A stretch of 45,432 bases of DNA from positions 1-45,432 of the forward strand of contig CAILKQ010000056.1 of assembly GCA_903834825.1 (NCBI GenBank). Direction: 5' to 3'. This DNA comes from an uncultured bacterium (lineage in GTDB: Bacteria; Bacteroidota; Bacteroidia; Chitinophagales; Chitinophagaceae). Position 1 is the stretch's first letter, and every line of letters begins with the position of its first letter. The notes beneath the pieces are model-generated. The model saw only the letters and a program-made list of their open reading frames with translations. It was not told the origin of the DNA and made no database searches. The position numbers and the translations under genes were made by a program. Below, one piece after another: positions 25,329-32,586 of the stretch.

Positions 25329-26339
25329 TTGAAAAACCTATTCGGACAGGCTCAATTTACAGAACATTTAACCCTTGGGGTAAAAGAGGATTTTTCAGCC
25401 CTTGCCATTTCTATTTTCAGGAGGCAAGCCATCCAAAACCCTGTCTATGCTGCATACCTCGGTCATTTAAAGGTTGATGAAGCGAAGGTTAAGGCCATTC
25501 GGGAGATCCCATTTCTTCCTATTTCATTTTTCAAGTCACATGTACTTAAATCTGGAGAATTTGCGGAAACATTCATTTTTGAGAGCAGTGGCACAACTTG
25601 CAGCATTAACAGCAAGCACTATATCAAGTATATTTCTTCCTATCTGACCAATGCTGAAAATAATTTCAGGGAGGGATATGGCGACCCTTCTGGCTACTGT
25701 TTTCTTGCTTTGTTGCCTTCTTACCTGGAAAGGGGAAATTCTTCTTTGGTGGCCATGGCTGATCATTTGATCAAATTGAGCCAACACCCTTTGGGAGGAT
25801 TCTTCCTTTATGACACAGCGCAGCTTCATGCGGTTTTATCGCAACTGGAAAGCCAGGGTCAAGCCGCTATATTGTTGGGTGTAACCTATGCCCTGCTTGA
25901 TTTTGCAGAAGCATACCCCATGAACCTCAAGCATACAATTGTGATGGAAACTGGGGGAATGAAAGGCCGAAAAACAGAACTGACCAGAGCGGAGTTGCAT
26001 GCTTTCCTGAAAACAAATCTTGGCGTAGATAGCATCCATGCCGAATATGGAATGACCGAGTTGCAATCCCAGGCCTATTCAAAAGGAGAAGGTATTTTCA
26101 GGCCTTCCTCAACCATGAAGGTTTTGTTGAGGGCGGCCGATGATCCATGTGAGGTTTGGGAATCAGATGAAAATCCGGGGAAGACGGGGGCAATCAATGT
26201 CATTGACTTGGCCAATGAAGACAGCATTTCATTTATTGCCACCGATGACCTGGGCCGTTTTACAGGCGATGGAGGGTTTGAGGTATTGGGGAGGTTAGAC
26301 AATACAGACATGCGTGGTTGTAGTTTGCTTTCTCTTTAA
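25329..26339 (+). CDS. LuxE/PaaK-like acyl-protein synthetase family protein
   Basis: About 336 residues. The motif FIFESSGTTCSINSKHYIKY is the nucleotide-binding SSGTT loop of LuxE-type acyl-protein synthetases, adenylate-forming relatives of PaaK. IVMETGGMKGRKTELTRAEL and the SIHAEYGMTELQSQAYS adenylation-domain block follow, then INVIDLANEDSISFIATDDLGRF. In luminous bacteria LuxE activates fatty acids; stand-alone Bacteroidetes homologues have no luxCDAB partners and are often annotated as acyltransferase, with unknown substrate. There is no ATG near the N-terminus; TTG at 25329 (LKNLFGQAQF) fits family length and lies downstream of a promoter box. An upstream TTG at 25299 would overlap that box. 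Confidence 0.8.
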   Translation: MKNLFGQAQFTEHLTLGVKEDFSALAISIFRRQAIQNPVYAAYLGHLKVDEAKVKAIREIPFLPISFFKSHVLKSGEFAETFIFESSGTTCSINSKHYIKYISSYLTNAENNFREGYGDPSGYCFLALLPSYLERGNSSLVAMADHLIKLSQHPLGGFFLYDTAQLHAVLSQLESQGQAAILLGVTYALLDFAEAYPMNLKHTIVMETGGMKGRKTELTRAELHAFLKTNLGVDSIHAEYGMTELQSQAYSKGEGIFRPSSTMKVLLRAADDPCEVWESDENPGKTGAINVIDLANEDSISFIATDDLGRFTGDGGFEVLGRLDNTDMRGCSLLSL

Positions 26340-26367
26340 CAAAATCATCAATTGCGTGTTAATGCAT

Positions 26368-26375
26368 TAGTTTTG
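26368..26375 (+). promoter_or_regulatory. -7 box for the DUF6728 gene
   Basis: TAGTTTTG matches TAnnTTTG, 16 bases before the ATG at 26392. Confidence 0.45.
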
Positions 26376-26391
26376 AATCAATAATAAACAT

Positions 26392-26559
26392 ATGGGCGTA
26401 CTCAAACAACTGGCTACCTATCTCTATCTCCGGAAAAAAGATCCCAATACGCCCAACACACAGTGGGTCAAATACATGCATGGCATCAACAGGCTATCCC
26501 TCTTGTTATTTGTTTTTGCGATCATCGTCATGATCGTCAAGTTGTTTATCAAAAAATAG
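26392..26559 (+). CDS. DUF6728-like small membrane protein
   Basis: 55 residues. The N-terminal MGVLKQLATYLYLRKKDPN is followed by WVKYMHGINRLS and one transmembrane helix LLLFVFAIIVMIVKLFI ending KK. The arrangement LRKKDP... then MHGINR-hydrophobic helix matches small Bacteroidetes proteins of the DUF6728 type, of unknown function. It has its own promoter box and ends 13 bases before the stop of the convergent lpxB gene. It is easily missed because of its length. Confidence 0.75.
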   Translation: MGVLKQLATYLYLRKKDPNTPNTQWVKYMHGINRLSLLLFVFAIIVMIVKLFIKK

Positions 26560-26572
26560 GCCTGGTGCTTTG

Positions 26573-27697
26573 CTATTTCACCATTGCATCAATGAGGGAT
26601 GCAGCTTTTTCAGATGCCTTGCCTCCTGCCTTTAACAGTTGGTTGAGTTGAAAGTAATCTTCCTTGATGTGTTGGATGGCCATGGTGTCTGAGAGCACCC
26701 GCTCGAGTGCGACAGCAATATTGTCTGCGGTGAGCTCATGTTGGATCAGTTCTGCAACAACCTTCTTGTCCATGATCAGGTTGACCAATGAAATGTATTT
26801 AATTTTGATGATTCTTTTGGCAATCGCATAAGAAATGGGCGATCCGAGATAGCATACTACCTCTGGCACGCCAAATAACGCTGTTTCCAGTGTTGCGGTT
26901 CCTGAGGTGACCAATGCAGCATCTGCAATGGATAAAAGGCCATAGGTATCGCCCTTAAGCACCTTAATGTTTTCAAATGCACCGGTGAATTGGGCAATCA
27001 TTTCATCTGCAATACCTGGCGCTTGGCCTACCACAAAAATATGTTGCGGAAACCTGGCTGCAGCCTCCAGCATGATGGGGAGTTTCTTCAGGATCTCTTG
27101 TTTTCTGGAGCCAGGAAGCAGGGCAATGATTTTTTTTCCTTCTTCGATGTGCAGGTTTTTCTTGGTAGCAGAAGGGTCACTGGAGTTTTTATAGTCCTCA
27201 ATGATCTCTATGAGCGGATGCCCAACATAATCAACAGGGTAATTCCATCGCTGATAAAAGTTTTTTTCAAATGGCAGGATGACCATCATCTTGTCTACCA
27301 CTTTCTTCAATGTCTTCACCCTGTTTTCTTTCCATGCCCATACCTGGGGGGAGATATAATAAGCTGTTTTGAATCCTTTTCCTTTGGCAAAGCTTGCCAT
27401 TGGAATATTGAAGCCAGGATAGTCAACAAAGATGACCAGATCTGGTTGATACTGCAGGATATCGCTTTTGCAAAAACGCATGTTGCCCAAAATCGTAGGC
27501 AGGTTGCTGATCACTTCTGCAAAGCCCATGAATGCCAGGTCTCGGTAATGTTTGACAATTGTTGCACCTTCATTCTGCATCAGGTCTCCACCCCATGCGC
27601 GAAAATCTGCCTTGCTGTCATTGTGTTTGATGGCCCTGATCAACCTGCTTGCATGCAAGTCTCCCGAGGCCTCACCCGCTATTATATAGTATTTCAT
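26573..27697 (-). CDS. lpxB: lipid-A-disaccharide synthase
   Basis: Joins UDP-2,3-diacylglucosamine and lipid X to give the lipid A disaccharide at the inner membrane. 374 residues, normal for this GT-B family (GT19). Key blocks: MKYYIIAGEASGDLHASRLIRAIK, FVDYPGFNIPMASFAKGKGFKTAYYISPQVWAWKENRVKTLKK, PVDYVGHPLIE, ALLPGSRKQEILKKLPIMLEAA and the sugar-nucleotide site ALVTSGTATLETALFGVPEVVCY. It lies 20 bases after the membrane-protein gene in a surE-orf99-lpxB operon. Together with kdsA it accounts for LPS synthesis functions in this window. Confidence 0.96.
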   Translation of the reverse strand: MKYYIIAGEASGDLHASRLIRAIKHNDSKADFRAWGGDLMQNEGATIVKHYRDLAFMGFAEVISNLPTILGNMRFCKSDILQYQPDLVIFVDYPGFNIPMASFAKGKGFKTAYYISPQVWAWKENRVKTLKKVVDKMMVILPFEKNFYQRWNYPVDYVGHPLIEIIEDYKNSSDPSATKKNLHIEEGKKIIALLPGSRKQEILKKLPIMLEAAARFPQHIFVVGQAPGIADEMIAQFTGAFENIKVLKGDTYGLLSIADAALVTSGTATLETALFGVPEVVCYLGSPISYAIAKRIIKIKYISLVNLIMDKKVVAELIQHELTADNIAVALERVLSDTMAIQHIKEDYFQLNQLLKAGGKASEKAASLIDAMVK

Positions 27698-27717
27698 GGG
27701 GTTGGGGTGTTATGCGA

Positions 27718-28017
27718 TCAGCTGAAAAACTTGAAAAGCAATGCAGCTACTGCGTAAATCAAGGTTACGGTAAAGATTCCTTTGGATGTTTTATCCCTTT
27801 GGCCATTGATGTGAAACGTGAAGAGAACAATGTTCAATAGCAGACAGGGAATGGTAAGGGCAGTGACCAATTGTTTGTTGCCTTGCAAGGCATTGAGAAA
27901 ATCACTGAAACTGTATAGGCTGAATTTCCAGAGATAATAACCATAAAAACTAAATAGAGGAACAATCAGCCCTAGAAAAACGCCGTAGACATAATTGTCT
28001 TTTTTCAGGATTTCCAT
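27718..28017 (-). CDS. small integral membrane protein, function unknown
   Basis: 99 residues with three hydrophobic segments: GVFLGLIVPLFSFYGYYLW, LVTALTIPCLLLNIVLFTF and GIFTVTLIYAVAALLFKFF. The central loop is short and the residues between helices 2 and 3 are basic (HINGQRDKTSKG). No family recognised. It overlaps the 3' end of surE by 13 bases and precedes lpxB by 20 bases, so it is translationally linked in an envelope-related operon; a role in lipid A or membrane biogenesis is only an inference from position. Confidence 0.8.
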   Translation of the reverse strand: MEILKKDNYVYGVFLGLIVPLFSFYGYYLWKFSLYSFSDFLNALQGNKQLVTALTIPCLLLNIVLFTFHINGQRDKTSKGIFTVTLIYAVAALLFKFFS

Positions 28018-28808
28018 GTGTAGTCTTTTTCAATTTTGTTTTTGAGCAAATGATTGGTCAAGTCATACTGAACGGGAACCACACTTACATAGTTGTTCTC
28101 CAGTGCCCAAACATCAGTGTCCTTGCTTTTTTCAAGGTTTTGAAAAATGCCTGTAAGCCAGTAATATTTTTTGCCAGAAGGGTCTTTTCTTTCTTCAAAG
28201 TCCTCTTCATATTTCGCATAGGCCTGTCTGCAGACCTTGATACCTTTGATCAGTTCCACATCTCCTTTGGGGAAATTGACGTTGAGGCAAAGGTGTTTGT
28301 CTGCTTTTTTTGAAAGTACCTTTTCCACAATCATCCTCGCGTATTTTTTGGCACCGGTAAAATCGGCTTCCAGGCTATAATCCATCAGGGAGAATCCGAT
28401 GGAGGGAATGTTTTCAATCGATGCTTCGATGGCGGCACTCATGGTCCCGGAGTAAATTATGTTGATGGAATGATTTGCACCATGGTTGATGCCGCTGAGA
28501 CAAATGTCTGGTTTCTGGTGAAGAACCTTGTCTATGGCCAGCTTCACACAATCAGCGGGTGTGCCACTGCATGACCATGATTCAACGCCATCCATCAAAT
28601 GAACCTTTTGTAACCTCAGGGGAAACCCAATGGTGATGGCGTGCCCCATCCCTGATTGTGGCTTGTCTGGCGCCACAACAACAACCCTGCCGAGGTCTTT
28701 GACCGCCTCAATCAGGTGCCTGATGCCAGGTGCTGTAAGGCTGTCATCGTTGGTAATCAGTATTACCGGTATTTTTTTTGTCTTTTTTGTGCTGCTTTTC
28801 TTTTTCAT
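28005..28808 (-). CDS. surE: 5'/3'-nucleotidase SurE
   Basis: Metal-dependent nucleoside monophosphate phosphatase linked to stationary-phase survival. 267 residues from the ATG at 28808. The N-terminal metal site ILITNDDSLTAPGIRHL carries Asn20, Asp21 and Asp22 after a Lys-rich start. VVVAPDKPQSGMGHAIT, the GTPADCVKLAI segment and SGINHGANHSINIIYSGTMSAAIEA with the conserved Asn follow. A start nine codons earlier is possible, but MKKKSSTKKTKK is more natural. First gene of the surE-orf99-lpxB operon, divergent from the XRE regulator. Confidence 0.94.
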   Translation of the reverse strand: MKKKSSTKKTKKIPVILITNDDSLTAPGIRHLIEAVKDLGRVVVVAPDKPQSGMGHAITIGFPLRLQKVHLMDGVESWSCSGTPADCVKLAIDKVLHQKPDICLSGINHGANHSINIIYSGTMSAAIEASIENIPSIGFSLMDYSLEADFTGAKKYARMIVEKVLSKKADKHLCLNVNFPKGDVELIKGIKVCRQAYAKYEEDFEERKDPSGKKYYWLTGIFQNLEKSKDTDVWALENNYVSVVPVQYDLTNHLLKNKIEKDYTWKS

Positions 28809-28897
28809 CCCTTTATTAATGAATAAAAATAGCACTTATTTCAGTTACCCTTAGGATGGGCACCATAGACGATGAATAAAAACTTAGCAAAAAATAC

Positions 28898-28925
28898 TTT
28901 GAAAACTAAATAATTTAGTATATTG
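28898..28925 (+). promoter_or_regulatory. promoter of the XRE/S24 regulator with an embedded 15-bp palindromic operator
   Basis: TTTG (28898-28901), 17-base spacer, TATATTG (28919-28925), a near-consensus Bacteroidetes promoter 17 bases before the ATG at 28942. A perfect palindrome ACTAAAT-A-ATTTAGT occupies 28905-28919, the spacer between the two elements. A repressor bound there would exclude RNA polymerase, so autorepression by the downstream regulator is a natural reading (inference). Confidence 0.6.
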
Positions 28926-28941
28926 CCCCAAAATCATTAGT

Positions 28942-29697
28942 ATGTCACAATCATATGCAGGCCAAAACCTCAAGTATCTGCGCAAGTTAAAGGGGCTTAC
29001 CCAGGAAGAATTTGCCAATAAACTTCAAATCAAACGCTCCCTTCTTGGTGCATATGAAGAGGAAAGGGCGGAGCCACGGATTGATGTTTTGGAAATCATC
29101 AGTGACCAATTTGGCATCAGCCTGGATGAGCTCCTGCGCAGAGACCTCAGTGAGTCCAACGTGAGTTATCTTTCCAGGAGAAGGCAACAGAAACTTGGGG
29201 CAGAAAACAACCAGATTCATTTCGTTCCCATGAAAGCAGCCGCAGGTTACCTGGCAGGCTATGCGGATGAAGAATTCATTGATGAGCTGAATACGTTCAC
29301 CTTGCCCATGATGGGAAGTGGTCAGTACCGGGCATTCGAAATCATTGGCGACAGCATGTTACCAACCCCTACAGGCTCGATCATCGTTGGTCAGAAGGTA
29401 GAATCCCTGGATGATGTGAAGCAGGATGCCGCTTGCATCGTGGTCAGCAGGAGCGAAGGCATTGTGTACAAACGCCTGTCCCGCAATCCCAAGGCCAAAA
29501 GCAAAGTGACCCTGGTTAGCGACAACCCGGCCTACCAGCCTTACAGTGTCAACGCGGAAGACATCCTGGAAATGTGGCAGGCACAAATGGTGATTACAAA
29601 AGTAGCGCAGCAACAGCGCTGGGATGTGGGTCAACTGGCCAACCTTGTTACCAATTTGCAGGAACAGGTAAGCACCATGAAAAAAAGCATGAACTGA
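28942..29697 (+). CDS. XRE-family repressor with LexA/CI-like S24 peptidase domain
   Basis: 251 residues. N-terminal helix-turn-helix of the XRE type (about 10-65): LKYLRKLKGLTQEEFANKLQIKRSLLGAYEEERAEPRIDVL. The C-terminal S24 domain has FEIIGDSMLPTPTGSIIVG with the nucleophile Ser138 and GIVYKRL with Lys177, the Ser-Lys pair of LexA, UmuD and CI. An Ala101-Gly102 pair in FVPMKAAAGYLAG sits where LexA is self-cleaved. So it could be inactivated by RecA-stimulated autocleavage, though many Bacteroidetes homologues have not been tested. A short coiled-coil-like tail follows residue 225. No phage genes are nearby. Probably autoregulated through the palindrome in its promoter. Confidence 0.88.
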   Translation: MSQSYAGQNLKYLRKLKGLTQEEFANKLQIKRSLLGAYEEERAEPRIDVLEIISDQFGISLDELLRRDLSESNVSYLSRRRQQKLGAENNQIHFVPMKAAAGYLAGYADEEFIDELNTFTLPMMGSGQYRAFEIIGDSMLPTPTGSIIVGQKVESLDDVKQDAACIVVSRSEGIVYKRLSRNPKAKSKVTLVSDNPAYQPYSVNAEDILEMWQAQMVITKVAQQQRWDVGQLANLVTNLQEQVSTMKKSMN

Positions 29698-29785
29698 TCG
29701 CTTTGGGGTCATGCTGATGCGTTGATTACATGATTTATGCACATTCCGTTGATAACCTGCGCCAAGAGGGGAATACCCATTCAAT

Positions 29786-29793
29786 TATCTTTG
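29786..29793 (+). promoter_or_regulatory. -7 promoter box for the parE operon
   Basis: TATCTTTG matches TAnnTTTG, 53 bases before the parE ATG at 29847. It suggests that parE-DUF1835-parC are transcribed separately from the XRE regulator gene upstream. Confidence 0.5.
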
Positions 29794-29846
29794 ACAACCA
29801 AGGCAATGGCAATTGGGTAGGTTTTACATTTAAACAAGTGAGCAGC

Positions 29847-31742
29847 ATGTCTAAGCAGAAGGAAACCGAAATATTTGAATACAACGAAGACTCCATCAGA
29901 AGCCTTGACTGGAAAGAGCATATACGCCTTCGTCCAGGCATGTACATAGGCAAGCTTGGCGATGGGAGCAGCCAGGACGATGGCATTTATGTGCTGCTCA
30001 AAGAGGTGATGGACAATTGTATTGATGAACACATGATGGGCCATGGCAAGCATATTGAGCTTGTCCTGAACAACCGGGAAGTGACCATCAGGGATTATGG
30101 TCGTGGAATACCTTTGGGAAAGCTGGTCGATGTGGTCAGCAAGATCAATACTGGTGCCAAATACGACAGCAAGGTATTTCAGAAAAGTGTTGGATTGAAC
30201 GGCGTGGGTACAAAGGCAGTGAATGCCCTGAGTGAGTATTTTAAGGTTACGACCTTCAGGGATGGAAAGGAAAAAACTGCTGAATTCAAGCGGGGAGAAT
30301 TGCTCAAGGAACACAAGGAAGTTGAATCATCTGAATCCAATGGAACCCAGGTCATGTTCATCCCTGACGAAAGCATTTTTCGCAACTACCATTTTATTTC
30401 AGATTATATAGACAAGCAGCTTTGGAACTATTGTTACCTCAATGCTGGGTTGATCATCAACTACAATGGCAGGAAATTCCTGAGCAAGAATGGATTGCTG
30501 GATCTGCTGCACCGCAATGCCAATGAGGATGAACTCCGTTATCCGGTTATTCACCTTAAGGCAGAGGACATCGAAGTGGCCCTTTCCCACAACAATGAAT
30601 ACGGAGAAGACATCTACAGTTTTGTCAATGGCCAGTACACCACACAGGGGGGCACGCATGTGATTGCTTTCAGGGAAGCCTTTGTAAAAACCATCCGTGA
30701 TTTTTTCAAAAAAGATTATGATACTTCAGATATCAGGCAAAGCATTGTAGCTGCTGTTGCTGTAAGGGTTCAGGAGCCTGTTTTTGAATCACAGACCAAA
30801 ACCAAACTCGGATCGCAGTACATATCCGAAGGTGGTCCTTCCATGAAGAATTTCATGTTGGATTTCTTTTCCCGTGAGCTGGACAATTACTTGCACAAAA
30901 ATCCTGCCGTGGCCGAGGCCATGAAAAAAAGAATTGAGCAGAGTGAACGCGAAAGAAAAGAATTGGCGGGGATCAAAAAGCTGGCGAATGAACGTGCCAA
31001 AAAAGCCAACCTGCACAACAAAAAACTGAGAGATTGCCGCATGCACCTCAATGCAGAGCCACCAGCAAAAGGCAAGGAGGAATATATTGCTAAGCAGTTG
31101 CTCAGTACCATTTTTATCACCGAGGGGGACTCTGCCAGTGGATCGATCACGAAGTCTCGGGATGTAGAAACCCAGGCTGTATTCAGCCTTCGGGGTAAGC
31201 CACTCAATTCTTTTGGGCTCACCAAAAAAGTGGTGTATGAAAATGAGGAATTCAACCTTTTGCAGCATGCACTCAACATTGAAGATGGCATGGATGACCT
31301 CCGGTACAACAACATCATCATTGCTACCGATGCAGACGTTGACGGAATGCACATCCGTTTGTTGCTGATGACATTTTTCCTGCAGTTCTTCCCCGACCTG
31401 GTCAGGGATGGGCATGTCTATATCCTCGAGACACCCTTGTTCAGGGTCAGGAACAAGCAAGAAACCATCTATTGCTATTCCGAGACGGAGAAACAGGCTG
31501 CCGTAAAAAAGATCGGTGCCAAGGCAGAAATTACCCGTTTCAAAGGGCTTGGCGAAATTTCACCCGAAGAATTCAAACGGTTTATTGGTCCAGACATGAA
31601 AAAGACACCAGTGATTCTGGAAAGCCAAATCCATATCCAGCAATTGCTGGAATATTATATGGGCAAGAATACCCAGGAAAGACAGGATTTTATTGTTTCA
31701 AATCTTCGCATAGAACTGGATACAGTGGAAGATTCAATCTGA
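29847..31742 (+). CDS. parE: DNA topoisomerase IV subunit B
   Basis: 631 residues. GHKL ATPase domain with [25 protein letters not shown] and the ATP-lid glycines [15 protein letters not shown]. The TOPRIM domain follows with [17 protein letters not shown] (near 31117-31150), [13 protein letters not shown] and [15 protein letters not shown]. The short length without the GyrB insert, plus the neighbouring A subunit, favours ParE over GyrB. With ParC it decatenates daughter chromosomes. An upstream in-frame start at 29730 would add 39 non-homologous residues spanning the promoter box, so 29847 ([17 protein letters not shown]) is chosen. Confidence 0.93.
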   Translation: MSKQKETEIFEYNEDSIRSLDWKEHIRLRPGMYIGKLGDGSSQDDGIYVLLKEVMDNCIDEHMMGHGKHIELVLNNREVTIRDYGRGIPLGKLVDVVSKINTGAKYDSKVFQKSVGLNGVGTKAVNALSEYFKVTTFRDGKEKTAEFKRGELLKEHKEVESSESNGTQVMFIPDESIFRNYHFISDYIDKQLWNYCYLNAGLIINYNGRKFLSKNGLLDLLHRNANEDELRYPVIHLKAEDIEVALSHNNEYGEDIYSFVNGQYTTQGGTHVIAFREAFVKTIRDFFKKDYDTSDIRQSIVAAVAVRVQEPVFESQTKTKLGSQYISEGGPSMKNFMLDFFSRELDNYLHKNPAVAEAMKKRIEQSERERKELAGIKKLANERAKKANLHNKKLRDCRMHLNAEPPAKGKEEYIAKQLLSTIFITEGDSASGSITKSRDVETQAVFSLRGKPLNSFGLTKKVVYENEEFNLLQHALNIEDGMDDLRYNNIIIATDADVDGMHIRLLLMTFFLQFFPDLVRDGHVYILETPLFRVRNKQETIYCYSETEKQAAVKKIGAKAEITRFKGLGEISPEEFKRFIGPDMKKTPVILESQIHIQQLLEYYMGKNTQERQDFIVSNLRIELDTVEDSI

Positions 31743-31748
31743 TTGATT

Positions 31749-32576
31749 ATGATACACATAGTGTTTAACGAACCCGATGTAGAGGTACTAAAAAAAGCCA
31801 TTGAACTTGATGCTTCATTGAGTGGAGAAGTGTTGCTGATCCGGGATGATTATGCCGTTGGTCCGCTTCTCAATCTATATACACCAGAGGGGGCTGCAGA
31901 AAGAAAAGACTGGTGGAGAATGATTTTTGCCGGAGGCGATCATGAAGGGATTGTAGATGAGGGAAAAGTCAATGACGAGCAGGTACTCCTCAATATAAAA
32001 GAGGCTTTGGCCAATGATGAGGCGGAGCAGGTCTGGATCTGGGCGGCGCAAAACAAGCACGATGTTTGCGGATACTATTGGCTGGTAGGACAATTGTCTG
32101 CATTCCAGGGAAGGATAGAGATCCTTTACCTCAACAATCTTCCATTTATCAATGAAAAAGGAAATATATTTTATCCTGATTGGTTGAGCCAAATCCAGCC
32201 CAGGGAATTTCTGAAAGCCAAGAAGCTTGCCAGACCAATTACCACCAGTGAATTTGAAGTGGATGCAGATGAGTGGAACAAAATTGCTGCTGAAGGAAAA
32301 ATGGTTCGCTTGCTCGAAGGGGGTAAAAAAATCATTCAAAAAGATGTTGATTATTACGATGCAGACCTGGCCAGGTTCATCACTGGGGATGCCCAGAAAG
32401 CCAATAAAGTGATCAATGCATTTCTATCAAAGAACAAGGAAACCACAGGTGATGCATTCATGCTCTGGAGGCTCAAAGAACTGGCACAACAGCCTCAATT
32501 TGAGGCGCAGGGAGCATTGAAAGGGCTCAAGGATTTTGATATTAAGAAGAGGGCGGCCGTAGAATCTACTGAATAA
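31749..32576 (+). CDS. DUF1835 domain protein between parE and parC
   Basis: 275 residues. The N-terminal half matches DUF1835: IHIVFNEPDVEVLKKAIE, LSGEVLLIRDDYAVGPLLN, and the VWIWAAQNKHDVCGYYWLVGQL segment with an invariant-looking WAAQNxxDVCGYYWLV. The C-terminal part (after about residue 170) resembles the DUF3658-type helical extension. The function is not known. It starts 6 bases after the parE stop and ends 10 bases before parC, so it is cotranscribed with both topoisomerase IV subunits. That position makes it worth testing as an accessory or regulator of the enzyme (inference). No signal peptide or membrane segment. Confidence 0.85.
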   Translation: MIHIVFNEPDVEVLKKAIELDASLSGEVLLIRDDYAVGPLLNLYTPEGAAERKDWWRMIFAGGDHEGIVDEGKVNDEQVLLNIKEALANDEAEQVWIWAAQNKHDVCGYYWLVGQLSAFQGRIEILYLNNLPFINEKGNIFYPDWLSQIQPREFLKAKKLARPITTSEFEVDADEWNKIAAEGKMVRLLEGGKKIIQKDVDYYDADLARFITGDAQKANKVINAFLSKNKETTGDAFMLWRLKELAQQPQFEAQGALKGLKDFDIKKRAAVESTE

Positions 32577-32586
32577 AAAGAGAACA

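Noticed and set aside
28942-29697. Prophage repressor indicating an integrated phage
   Set aside because: The XRE/S24 protein is flanked by surE and topoisomerase IV genes, with no integrase, structural genes or attachment repeats.
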